The notes under the pieces: model-generated
The model's input: only the letters and a program-made list of their open reading frames with translations
The model's database searches: none
Told to the model about the DNA's origin: nothing
Assembly (NCBI GenBank): GCA_035582835.1
Contig: JAYKAV010002932.1
Location: 1,084,500-1,148,499 of the forward strand
Direction of reading: 5' to 3'
Source of the DNA: Phoebastria nigripes
Lineage: Eukaryota > Chordata > Aves > Procellariiformes > Diomedeidae
Length of the DNA stretch: 64,000 nt
In this document: one piece after another, positions 28,867 through 40,016 of the stretch
How positions within the stretch are numbered: the first letter of the stretch is position 1
How the letters are laid out: the number at the start of each line of letters is the position of its first letter
Made by a program: the position numbers and the translations under genes

Positions 28867-29420
28867 AGGAAGTGCTGCTTTACTCTACCTTGTGCTTCTG
28901 AAACAAACATTTGTGTTCCAAAAATATACAGTGTACACATACTCTGTAGCTATAGATACAAACATTTACAAAGAAACTGGGCAGGCTGGAGTGGACTAGC
29001 TTGAAAAATCTCATGCCTTTCTTTCTGGCCCTCCTAGAGCAAGACTAGCTGGGCTCACCGTGCCATAAACAGATCAGGGCTACTGAAAAACACATGATCG
29101 AGAAATATCATACCCTTGGTGATACATGAAACAATGGGGATCAAAAACATTTCCGCACACTGCAGAGGTCTGGAGTTTCTGTTGCCTCTTCCTACCCCCT
29201 CCTCTTGTCCCTACGATCTGCCTTAGTATCTGCATCCCACATCCAAATCGACTGCAGCCTACCCGTCTGCGTCTTCTCTACTGCCGAAGGGCTGATCCCT
29301 CATGCGGGCATTGCTCAGCTTTACACCAAAGAGGAAAATGTGGTTCCCAAGACATTTGGTTTCATCTGCAAGGCTTCCTCAAACTAAGGGAAACTGGGTA
29401 CACTCTACAGTCTTAGCGTT

Positions 29421-32400
29421 TTAGCGAATAGGTCGGTATGGGAATGTCATTCCTGGTATAAATGTTTGTACGGGGTGAGCCGGGAGCGCCGGGTGAGCCG
29501 GGTGAGCAGGTAGCGCAGGGTGCGCGGCATGCGCGGGGTAGCCCAGAGGAGGAGTATGGATATGAGGATAAAATCCTGGTGGCAGAGTGCCGTGGGTCGG
29601 CTGCTGTACTGGACCTGAAATCACCAGCTGGAGCAGGCTGTGGAGAGAAATGCAGACAGGCGTGAGGATTATTTAGAGAAGGCTTTTGTCATGGCTCTCC
29701 CCAGCCCACAAGGGCCTGGCTCTGAGGACAATTCATAACCAACACACAGCACTGCTGAGAGGCAAGAGGACAGTGATTCAATTATGCACTTTACAGCTTC
29801 CAGCAGACTCTTTTCTCTCTCTCTCTTTTTTTTTTTTTAAATTTTTTTTTTTAACACTTGGTTGCTCTTTGCAAAGAGGCAAGAAGCAAAGTGCACATAA
29901 GCTTAGGGTCAGGTAAAACAAGCAGGGAGCTGGGGATGGGACAACTCTGGGGCAAGTTCCACACCGTAATTTCATTTTCCCCTTCTGTGCATTTGTTCTA
30001 ACACAGGCTGGGCAAGATCATCTATATGGTGGGAGTCACTGAAGTCTCCTTCAGTCAAGAGTCCAGCTTGCAAGGGAAGTAGCAGCCAGCACTGTCTATC
30101 ACCTTTATCCTTGCGCTAAACCGTGTGTGAATAAAGGCCGACTTCCAGAAAGTAACCACAAATTTTTAGAGGAGATTTTGTCTCAGTAGCCCTTAAGTGT
30201 GTGTCTTGGAATATGCATCAAACCAACACAGCTGTAGAAAGGTCTCTTACTTGTTATGCGGTAGCCTGGAGCACACCGTTCTCAAGTCATCTGAAAGAGG
30301 ACAGAAGACATAACAATAAGGGTAAAGCAGAAATGAGAGCAATTTTCCTCTCCACTCTCCTTTCTAGGAAGATGAAATTACTGAAAAAGCTCCAGTCATC
30401 AACAAATCCAGAATCCCATTCTCAGGCCAAAAACTTCCATAGGAGAGAAAATGTTTCTCCATCTCACCAGTCATTACCGCAGCTTTTTGCGCTTGACACT
30501 TTATTGTACGTTCAACGTTTAACCTACTCTGCCATACGGGAAATGCAGCTTCATTTCAAGGCAGACCAAGCCTTAGTATAGAATTTGCAATATCAATCTA
30601 CTATCAAGAAGTAACTAAGACATAGGAAATACAAGGTATGACTCCGCCCACTGAATATGGCATTTATGATGAGAAAGGCATGGGGTCAAAGCAAGGCAAA
30701 GCTTACCCAATACCTGTTTTGCATTGTTTTGGTTTGTTGTTTTTTTTTTAAACAGTGCTAGTGTAAAGAAAGGGTTGAGGGTTTTTTTGCTGGGGTTTAT
30801 TAACTAAAAATTGCACCTTTTTTACCATCTTAATGTCTTTTCCAGAACATTTCTTGGTAATATCTGTATGCCTCACTCCGTGAGCTGCTCCCATCTCTTC
30901 CTTGGTCCCATGCAAGGAGTACTTCTTTCAACCGATTGTCAGATATTAATGAACAGTTTGTATTTGCCTCTCCAAAGCAGAATAGCTAGAACCAAGGTAT
31001 TTAACAACATACCCTGTTGCTAGAGTCCTTTCAGGAATAGCTTGAGAACAAACTCCTGCCTTTTTAGATAAACGCACCCCCAAAACACTGAAATACTTAT
31101 ACTGAGTTACCTTCCACTTCTACAGTAAAAGCAAGCGCTCAGAATGTACCAGGGGAACAGTTAGGAAAAAACACAGCCAAAATAAGCCATCAACTAAAAA
31201 ACCTCCACTTTTCTGCCTGTTCTTATTACACTCAGAGCTACTTTATGAAAGATTAGAAAGAGAACATTGACATTTGACCAGCAGCACTGGTTCACCCAGG
31301 GCAAAAGCCTCAGGCACCTGCTTAGGCAGAGGCCGCTCTCTGCAGCCGGGGTCTGCACTAACTGCCCAGGCTTTGGGGAGCTTTGAGCCTTCTGGTCGCA
31401 CCAAGAATCGCCTGTTTTCAGGAGAATGTATCAACAAAAGAGTATGTCTGGCTGACCCTGTGCCATGCCCTTTTTCGTCTCTGCAGGTCTTTCAGAAAGA
31501 ACTGGTTTTGTCAACAGGAAAGACAGACAAAAGCCACATTAGCAGGCTTCTTTACTAAGTTTAAGTGAAATCGTACACACTGTAATGGGGTCTCCTTACA
31601 GAAGAGCTGAAGGCCCAGAAGTTCCAGATGAACAGTTTTTGTTTGCTTTTCAAATTCATTGTCTAGCACACCCACCCCATGGTTTACCTACTTCATGGTC
31701 TCTCCTCCAGCAGGCAAACTCAGAGAAGTCAAACTGAAACACAGTTAAACAGTGCTCTTTAAACAGCTACAAGCAATTCTGAGAGGGTCAAATTTGTCCC
31801 CATGCCACACACCCAACTATAACTCCCTTGTGCACACTGCAAGGTAGATCAGTTCTCCAGCTCTGCAAAGCAACGCACCAGTCACCTGCATCAATGATCT
31901 CTCCTTTCTTACTCCCCATCCAGTTATTCTTCCTGAAGTATTTCCTGCACTATCATTTCCTAAGAGCAGCAAACTACTACTTCTGCTGTGAACCGGTTGA
32001 TCTTTACTCTTCCTGTCCCAGAACTCCCTTTTACAACATCCACACACTGGAGGAAAAGAATCCCATGCCAGGGTCTCTGCCAGCCCCACCGACAACTTAC
32101 CTCTAGTGCACAGGAGTGCTCCCGATGCCATGGCCACTTGCAAAGCCTGAGCCAGTCTGTCTAGAGCCAGTTCAATCTCTTTGGATGCATTGAGAGGATT
32201 GAGTTCGTCAGATAGTCTATTAATTTCCTCAACGAGCGGAACTATGTGGTCAAAGGGTACTAGCCCCAGGCGCCCATAAAGGTTCTTCTCCGTTAAATGC
32301 CCCTGAAGCATCATAAGAACCTGCAGGACACTTAGATGCAGTTTTGAATACAGCTGATGGCAATCTCTGTCTTCTCCTGAAGTTGAGTCCTTGGCAATTT

Positions 32401-33703
32401 TGCTGGGAGGGTGTCCATTTGAGAGAGAGGCTTTCTTCTTCCTTTTATAAGCCAAGGGGGCCTTCACGCACCAACGGATCAGTCCAGTCAGCGGGGTGAG
32501 CTCTAAAAACCCTATTGGCAGGTTGGCTGCAATAGGAGTGTTTAGGAAGGTGATCAGGATCAAGCGGGGGTCTTCAAAGATCCAGGAAACAATCAACTCG
32601 AGCAGATCGGAAGGAGGGATGAGGTCATCTGAAGATAGGAAAGATATTATTGAGTAAGCTGAGCCTTGCACTGGAGCACAGGACAGCAGTCTTTAATTAA
32701 TCTCTCACACACACCCCTCCTGCACTGTCACAATTACAATTTCGAAACCTCCCCAACTCTGCTGTTTTTTTCAAGACACCAAAGGGAGGTGCTTGTTTGT
32801 CCCAGGGAAAACACAACCATGTTGCTGTCAACTTCACCTTCTCCACCACCAAATGCCAACATTTATCCCCTTTCCCAGCAAAGCTTCTTTTGTCATTTTC
32901 TTCTCTCCCACCCATCATCTGCTCACTTTTTCTCTAAACTCAGCCTCCATTTATCCCTTGCCACAAGAAGTACAATGGGCAAGGGAATAGGAAAAACTTG
33001 TTGGCACTTCTTTCTCTTCACCTCAATCATTCAACTCATTTCCTTTAAGACTTACCTAAACAAGCATGTCTTGTGGAAAAACTTAACGCAACAACACGAT
33101 CACGTGACAGGTAAAGGATTATAAGACTATGTAAGGCTTCAAGTAAGAAGTGAAAGGTGGTCATGAACTGCAGCTTGACTATAGACAAGAGAAACATTGA
33201 CTTCACAGTAATCGTGCATCATCCCATCACAGGGGCAGGCTGCTGGATTGAGCGACGTACTTTCATTGCGAGCTGTGCACAGTGTCAACAAAGGGCTCAG
33301 CACAGAACTATCTAGTCAGGTCTTTTGTACCTGAAATGACTTATAGGACAAATCATCTGGACTACAGAATTACTAATGTGCACTGGATACAGAATCAGTA
33401 TCTTCCAGTTTTCAGCTTTTCTGAGACCTCTGAGTATCACAGACACTGCTGTTTGTGTGATCAAGTCCTGTCCTCAGGCCATGGTGGAGACTGCCCAGTT
33501 ACAGATTGCTGTTTGAAGAGCAAGCTTCCTTTTCTTGTGTCACCAGTAATATCTCAAATAAACTAAGGAATTAAAAAAAATTACTTCCTGTAACTCATGT
33601 TATTTCCTTTCTGACATGTCTTTTAATTAGTTGGATGAACTTCCAAGTAGTTGCACAAAACATATAAAATACGAGGAAGAATATGCTACGAGCTGTACCA
33701 AAT

Positions 33704-33741
<38 letters not shown>

Positions 33742-36700
33742 AAGCCTGCACCTCTCTCTCACTAATGCCAAGCGGCTTATTTGGAGAAGACCATGCAAAA
33801 CATTTCCTTTATCGATAACAAATAGTGTTTGCTTTTTTGGATTATATGTGATGTTGGTATTTAGTCTATGGTTGTTCCCTAGTCTACCATGAGCTCTATG
33901 TCTCTCTCGCTGAGTAAAGGTAAATCAATCTTATTTTGGACACCTATACGTTTCTAGTGTCTGAGCAACAACAACCTGAGACAGGTCATATCACTAGCTG
34001 GTCACACATACAGTTAAAAAGCGCATTGGAGGTACGCTGTTGATTGCGTTTCTCATCACTGCTCAACAGAAATCCTGCTCCAGCTTGCAAACATTCAGAA
34101 TTTGTGTTTCTCCCCTTTTTGGAAGGAATCGGACTGACAGACAGCCCTCAGTCTATCTCCTGGGTAGGTGACACACAATAGGGAGGTCCAACTGCCCAGC
34201 CCAGGCAGACCAGCTTTCACTCCTAGAGCTGCTCAATCAATACAGTCCCCATGTCCTTTGCCTTCTGTGGAGGACGTTGCCCTTTGTGTCAGGCGTTATC
34301 TGGCTGCTTCTCCAGCAAAGACTCTCCCTTCAGCCACTGAGCGGTTATTTTTATTCTCACCCCAGTGACAGATGAGGCAACAGCCACACCCCTGAGCTGC
34401 TCTCCTGGCAATAATTACATGGTAACAAGCAACTTTAGAATTTCAGCAGTTCATTCACTTGCAACAGTTAATTTGTGCTGCGTTATACTGCACCTCTTAC
34501 TTTGAAAGACACAGCTGGGAAACGCTTACCTGAAGAGAGGTCGTAGAGCGCTGTGACGGATGTAATGAACTGGCAGCAGAAGCGAGGACTGGCACTGAAT
34601 ATCTGCTTCAGTGTCTGGATGGACCCTGGCACCAAGTTGCAGTAGTCATCGACCAAGGCTCGGGCTAGCCTCACACAGTACACAGCGGGGGTTCGCTGCA
34701 GGAGTGCAGGATGGCACACAAGGAAAAGCGGATTAAACCCAGTCACAGAAAGTTCTACAGAGCCAACTTTAAAGTCTGCGTTGCCTAAACACTATGCCTC
34801 CCCACATCACCCAGCCACTTTGCTGCTTCAACATTTGTGTTGCCACTTTCCCAAAATTAAAGTGTGCTTTCTCTCTCTCTGCATATCAAAGATCCACTCA
34901 GACAGAAATAAAATTACTATTTCACAATATTAAAATAGATGGTGATATTTTGTGTTTACAATATCTGTAGTTTAAAATGAAAACCTTTTACATCGATATT
35001 TTGACTTAGATGGAGATTTTTTTACTACTTCAGCAACACAGTTCTGTAGTTCAACTAGTTCAGTAACCTCTCAGTTATGCTTGACATTTTCAATGTGGAA
35101 AAAATTCTGTGCAATTCTCATGGCACTTAAGAGCTGCAATCTGCAAAAAACTACACCTTCTTCTGCTATCCAGGTTCCATCCCCTCCTCCTCTACCAAGG
35201 CTCACCAGCTGGGAAAAGAGGGACCCCACAGAAACAGTAGTGGTCTGCCTCCTACCACCCTTCCCTCCCAGCACAGTCTTTCTGCTCGTCCCCTTCTGTA
35301 AAGCAGGTGACTTCTGCACATCCCATCAAAGGCAGCAGGAACAAGGATGCACTTCCCAAGGTCTACAGTGGGGAATCTCAATGGGAAAGGAGGAGATGTA
35401 GGAGATCCCTGACACACTGCATTCATGGATATGAATACCAGACACAGGTATTTTGTGCCCAAATCTCAAGAGAGGTTTGCCTCTTCTGCCATGCCCAAAC
35501 TTGCACACAAGGGACAGTTTATTTCCCAAGCTCCAGAATCGGCTTCTTTGGGCAATGTGACCATGAACTGCCCTGGTTTTGTTTCCTGTGTTGGTCAAAC
35601 CCCGCACTGATCCCTTTCGACATGCTGGGGTTGCAGGGGGGCGGGTGGGAAATCAATAAAACTTTCACCCACAGCAAAAAACCAAATTTTCTTCTGCCAC
35701 TGCAGTATATAAATGAATTGGCAGAAGTTCTACCTTTATGCTGGAGCAAAGGAATGGACATGAGCACAGACGTGGGGTGAACGTAGCTGCAGCAGCCAGC
35801 TGTTATATCAGCTGAAACTGCCACACACAAGCAGCTGACTGCAACCAGCTGTCACCGACCGTTAGGTGACACTCAGCTCACCCGTACCCATCACGACACA
35901 CTCCCTCGCTCCTTCCCCGAGACTGCCCTGCCTGCATAGAAGCTGTACCTGCAGCCAGAAGGCAGCACACTCCAGAACAGGAACCCTGCACACAGCCACT
36001 GCCATGGAAACCAGCTTTCCTAGTAAAGCCATCCTGCTGTCGTCTGCTTTGTTTCCTTGAGGGCTGAAGAGAGACGAGAAAATGATCTGCCGGACTGAAT
36101 CCTTGGTTTGCTCTTGGAAATAATTGCACATGATCTCCAGGAGCTGAAGTTCCTGAAGTGAATTCAATCTCTGAAAGAAAACAAAAGCAAAACTGCAAAA
36201 TATACTGGGGCTTTTGAAGAGTCGAGAGCTGCTTTGGTGAAAGACAGGAACAGTAAAGGCTGAGAGCTTCCCTCAAGTGTTAGAAACTCAATCTTCGTGC
36301 ACAGTACACATATTTAAGCTTCCTGAACCACCACTGCATTTACCTAGTTACACTGAAAAGCTCTAGTCTGTATTTGAATACCTGGATGCCCAAGACTGGT
36401 GCTTGCCGTACCAGTAAGCGCTGCCCACGAACTGAGAGATAAGACCTATAGCAATGCTGGAGTGAAAAATATTTCCTCTCTCTCCACATAACAGCACTAA
36501 GGGCACCGCCGGGCAGCTGAGGAGTCACAGCTGGGCCCAGCAGCCCACCGGACCCCAGGCCCATGCACCCTGACATTCACTAGCAGCTGTGGTTTCTGGT
36601 CACTGCTCTCTGGGAGGTCCCCGCTGCAGCTCCAGCCCACACCCAGCCACCTAAAAACCCTGGTACAGCTCAGCTGCAGCACTGTGAGGCTGTGGGCAGT

Positions 36701-37395
36701 CCCCAGGGGCCTCGGGGCCCACCACACCTCCCCGGGGGCCCTGTCTGGTCTCTCAGAGTCCTGTCCAGTGCATGGGAGTCTTGCCAGCCAAACCCCTCCC
36801 TGCCAAAATAACCCTGTCGCCAGCACCCCAGAGACCCTGTCCTGTCCTCCTAAGACCTCAGGCTCCAGCAGCAGCCCCCCAGGGACCCTGTCCTTTCCTC
36901 CTGGGGACTCGGCCTCCAGCAGCTGCCCCCCAAGGACCCCATCCTGTCCTTCTAAGGCCTCAGGCTCCAGCAGCAGCCCCCCCAGGGACCCTGTCTCGAG
37001 CTCTTGGGGCCTCGGCCTCCACAGCCACTCCCTGGGGCTACGTCCGGCCTCCCGGGGTGCTGCCTGGCCTTACGTCGTCACCACCCAGGGCCTACCCTGC
37101 TTCCCCGGGGCCGCGGCCTCCAGCAGCCCTCCCGGGAACCCTGCCCGGTCTCTCAGGGCCCCGCCAGGCCTCGCCCCGCAACCGCCCCGCGGTCGGGGCC
37201 CACCTTGGGCGGAGCGCCGCGCTCCTTGGGGACCTGGAAGAGGAACTCCTCCAGCAGCTCGGCGGGGCCCTTGTCGACGAGGGGCAGCGGGGCGCTCTGC
37301 AGCTGGCTGCTGAAGTAGATGTCCAGGTGGTACAGCACCTCCTTGGCGGCGCTCAGCGCGTCCCGCCGCAGCAGCGAGTGCCGGATGTCGCTCAT
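29421..37395 (-). CDS. INTS15: INTS15 (C7orf26), Integrator complex subunit 15
   Basis: Subunit of the Integrator complex, which cleaves snRNA and attenuates Pol II transcripts; the protein associates with the INTS10/13/14 arm (established for the human orthologue). Coding exons in transcript order: 37395-37204, 36170-35949, 34695-34530, 32628-32101, 30290-30251, 29637-29421; total 1365 nt, 454 residues, against 449 in human. All junctions are GT-AG and every phase closes. It starts MSDIRHSLLRRDALSAAKEV. Conserved blocks include LLEIMCNYFQEQTKDSVRQI, QIFSASPRFCCQFITSVTAL and EEINRLSDELNPLNASKEIE. It ends in a Pro/His/Ala-rich tail and MTFPYRPIR. The fold is alpha-helical in the family, with no enzymatic motif. 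Exon 5 is only 40 nt. Confidence 0.96.
29450..29540 (-). repeat. AHPALPAHP repeats in the INTS15 C-terminus
   Basis: The last coding exon contains a short in-frame tandem (AHAAHPALPAHPAHPALPAHP), about two copies of a 9-residue unit. The human protein has a related but different AHPA-rich stretch at the same place. Confidence 0.7.
33710..33738 (+). repeat. A29 homopolymer in INTS15 intron 3
   Basis: An uninterrupted run of 29 adenines within the intron between exons 34530-34695 and 32101-32628. I see no recognisable retrocopy 5' of it and no target duplication, so it is annotated only as a homopolymer. Confidence 0.8.
36725..37030 (+). repeat. Minisatellite in INTS15 intron 1, unit about 70 bases
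   Basis: About four imperfect copies of a unit containing ctccagcagcagccccccag, ggaccctgtcctgtcctcc and a 'gggactcggcctcc' variant. Copies differ by scattered substitutions and small indels. It is open in several frames because of composition only. Confidence 0.75.
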
Positions 37396-37620
37396 GGCTC
37401 CGACCCCACAGGGAACGGACCCCCCCTTCCCCTCCTCCCCGCGTCCCGCCGCCCCTCCGGCCCGGCCCGGCCCCGCTCGGCGCGGCGCGGCCTCCCACAG
37501 CGGCGGAGGCGCAGAGCGGATGGGCGCTACGGCGGCCCCGCCGGCCAAAAAGGGTCCACGCGCGCCCGCCGCCGGCAGCGCCCCCTGGCGGCCCCGCCCG
37601 CAACGGCGGCCCTGGGGCTG
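37150..37620 (-). promoter_or_regulatory. CpG-island promoter of INTS15
   Basis: A dense CpG, GC-rich block covers the first coding exon (37395-37204) and about 220 bases upstream of the ATG. No TATA box is visible. In human this promoter is shared head-to-head with ZDHHC4; I see no ZDHHC4 exon on the + strand here. Confidence 0.7.
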
Positions 37621-37629
37621 ATGGGGGGG

Positions 37630-37840
37630 GGGAACCGGCCCTGAGGGGATCTTGGCCCTGGGGGGGTCTTGGCCCTGGGGGGTCTTGGCCTGGGGAAAGC
37701 CTGGCCCTGGAGCTGGCCCTTAGGGGGGTCTTGGCCCGGGGCGGGTCCAGCCCTGAGGGGATCTTGGCCCGGGAGGGGGGGGCCTGGCCCTGGGGGGGGT
37801 CTTGGCCCGGGGGTCCTGGACCTGGGGCTGACCTGGGGAG
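37630..37840 (+). repeat. G-rich tandem array upstream of INTS15
   Basis: About eight imperfect copies of a 17-25 base unit containing ggtcttggccctgggg, with variants 'gatcttggcccggg' and 'gggtccagccctgag'. Runs of four to nine G make it a strong G-quadruplex candidate on the + strand. Confidence 0.75.
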
Positions 37841-40015
37841 CGCAGCCCTGCCCAGGGGGTCTAGGCCCAGCCCTGATCCCGCTGTGGGGAGCAGGGTGCA
37901 GGTCCTGGCCCTGCTCTGGGGGCGCTTGGCCCCAGGGGGGGCTGGCAGGGCCCTCCCAGCCCCTAAGGAGCACCGCGCACTGCAGGGGCCCGGCACGGCC
38001 CTCTTTGGAAACAGGGCAGCTGCCTTGGAAGGCTGGGGAGCGCCGGGACATCAGCCAAGGCCGCTGGGGAGAGCTGCGGGAGCGTGCGGGCTGGGGGGCC
38101 GCTATTCCCCGGCACTGCATGGGCCCCCCCCGGGGATGGGGCCTGCCCTGGGTGACCTCCTGGGGAGGGTCTGGGGGCAGGCGCTGCAGCAGGCACCCGT
38201 CATTTTTTGGGACTCCCAGCTCGGCTCCACACCCGAAGACCAAAGCTGGCAGGGCCGCACCGGGATGTACCGGCTGCGCTCAGCCCCCAGCTCCGGGATC
38301 CCGCCGGCCCCAGCACGCTCGCCTGAAACCAGCTTGTTGGAGATGTGGGGTGCCGGAGGGGAATGGTTGGTGTTGGTGAAATAAACACTTTTTAAGAGAA
38401 GTTGTAGCTGGTGATGAGTGAGAGCTGCCCATGCCCTGTACTGGGGAGCTGCCATTCCCCATGAGTGGTATCCGGGATTCACTTACACCTCGCAGATCTC
38501 TTGTTGGCGTTTTTATTGATTCACGTACATTCTCAGCCTTACCTGTGGTGGGAGGTGTTGGCACTGGTTGAAAGGGTTGTTCTTTTCCCTGAGCAGACCT
38601 TGATTTCCGTGAAAAATGCCACATAGAGCCTGCGGCCTCGCACACTCCTTGGCTGGGCGACCACTTGGCAAGATGAGCACATCCCTCCCCATAAATGCAG
38701 GTGCGGCTCCTTCCCCTTCCAGAGACCTCTGACAACGTCAAAGGTACGTCCTGCTCCCCTCTCCTCCCACACCCCAGGAGCTCCCCTCTCCAACGTCGCA
38801 TTCTCCAGCTCGGCTTAATTTTGCCGAGACACTCTGCTGGGGCTGAGCCTGGGCACAGCTCACAAGCATCACCCGGGATGGATATGGTCCTCTATAGGTG
38901 CCTCTGCCTGGGAGGCTGCGGAGGCTGCTGCACCCCTGGGAGCTGGGAGGACTCGCGGGGCTTTGGGCAGTTTGTGGTGTGACCAAATCGTAACGTTACC
39001 AAATCATGGTGTTACCAAATCGCCATGTTACCAACTGGAGGGGTTGTGGCATTTTACAGGTGGTAGCACCTGCAGCCATAGCAAGGATGCAAGTGGGGAA
39101 ACGTGAGGATTTAACTAAAGCAGCTGCCCCAGAAGAAAAAACGAGCCCTGGGGCTGCAAGCCATTCCCCAGGTCGGGCTTTGGGTGTGCTGAAAGCTGCG
39201 GTGTTTGCCGGTCCTCTCAGCCCATCTTACCGGGGCTCCCGGTGGGGCCGGGCGCTCGGGGCACCTGGACTTGGGCAGGGCTCAGATCCCATCTGCTGCT
39301 GAAATATTACCCCGGGAGCTGAGCGCCTCGGGAAATACTTCCCAAATGCCTTTCCCCATGGGTGGGAGCCACTGCGCTGCCTGGCTGGGGGGTCCCGGGG
39401 GACTCCAGCCTGGGTGAGGATGGGGCAGGAGCAGTGCTGGGGGGCAGGGGGGGCAGGATACCCCAGGTGAGGATGCTCCAGGCAGGGAAGGAGGTGGGGA
39501 GGGGTGCCGGGGGGATCCATCCCTCGCTCTGTCCCAGCTCGGCTGCTGTAGGGTCTTTGGGGTCCCCGGCAGAGGCCCAGGGAGGGGTGGGAGAGGCACA
39601 AGCCAAGGGACCTTGGTGTCCCTGGCCACTGCCGCCCGCCCCGGGCCAGGAGAGGTGTCCGGGCTGAGCGTGGTGAATGAGGAAGCGACTGCTCTGCGTC
39701 ACCGTGAAATGGCATTTGCTTCTTTGCCAGTGAATTATCCGCTCTGGTCTTCCGGGCGGTCTGGCCTCCCTCCAGGAGGGACAGGCAGGATAGGGCCCTG
39801 CGTGAGGCAGGGACAAGGACTCAGCAGCCCGCGGCCGGAGCTGGATGGCTGGACGGGGGTTCACCATCCCCGGGACCTGGTGGTTCACTGGAAAATGGAC
39901 GCCTCCCAGTGAAACCAGTATGGCCAGGGGGAATACCCTGGTCACCCTCGTCGTCTGTGCTAAATCCCCCTCCCAGCCAGAGGGGCTGAGCCCATCCCTG
40001 CCCCTCTGCACACAG
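37840..40015. other. Spacer between the INTS15 promoter and DNASE1
   Basis: GC-rich DNA without a recognisable coding exon. A + strand AATAAA at 38380-38385 could end a short unspliced transcript leaving the INTS15 promoter bidirectionally. A non-coding first exon of DNASE1 is expected here because its first coding exon is preceded by an acceptor, but I could not place it. Confidence 0.45.
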
Positions 40016-40016
40016 G

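Noticed and set aside
30201..30581. 126-codon + strand frame MSWNMHQTNTAVER...
   Set aside because: It overlaps the 40-nt INTS15 exon in antisense and resembles no family.
37070..37996. 308-codon minus-strand frame across the INTS15 promoter
   Set aside because: It overlaps INTS15 exon 1 in another frame and the G-rich array; low complexity only.
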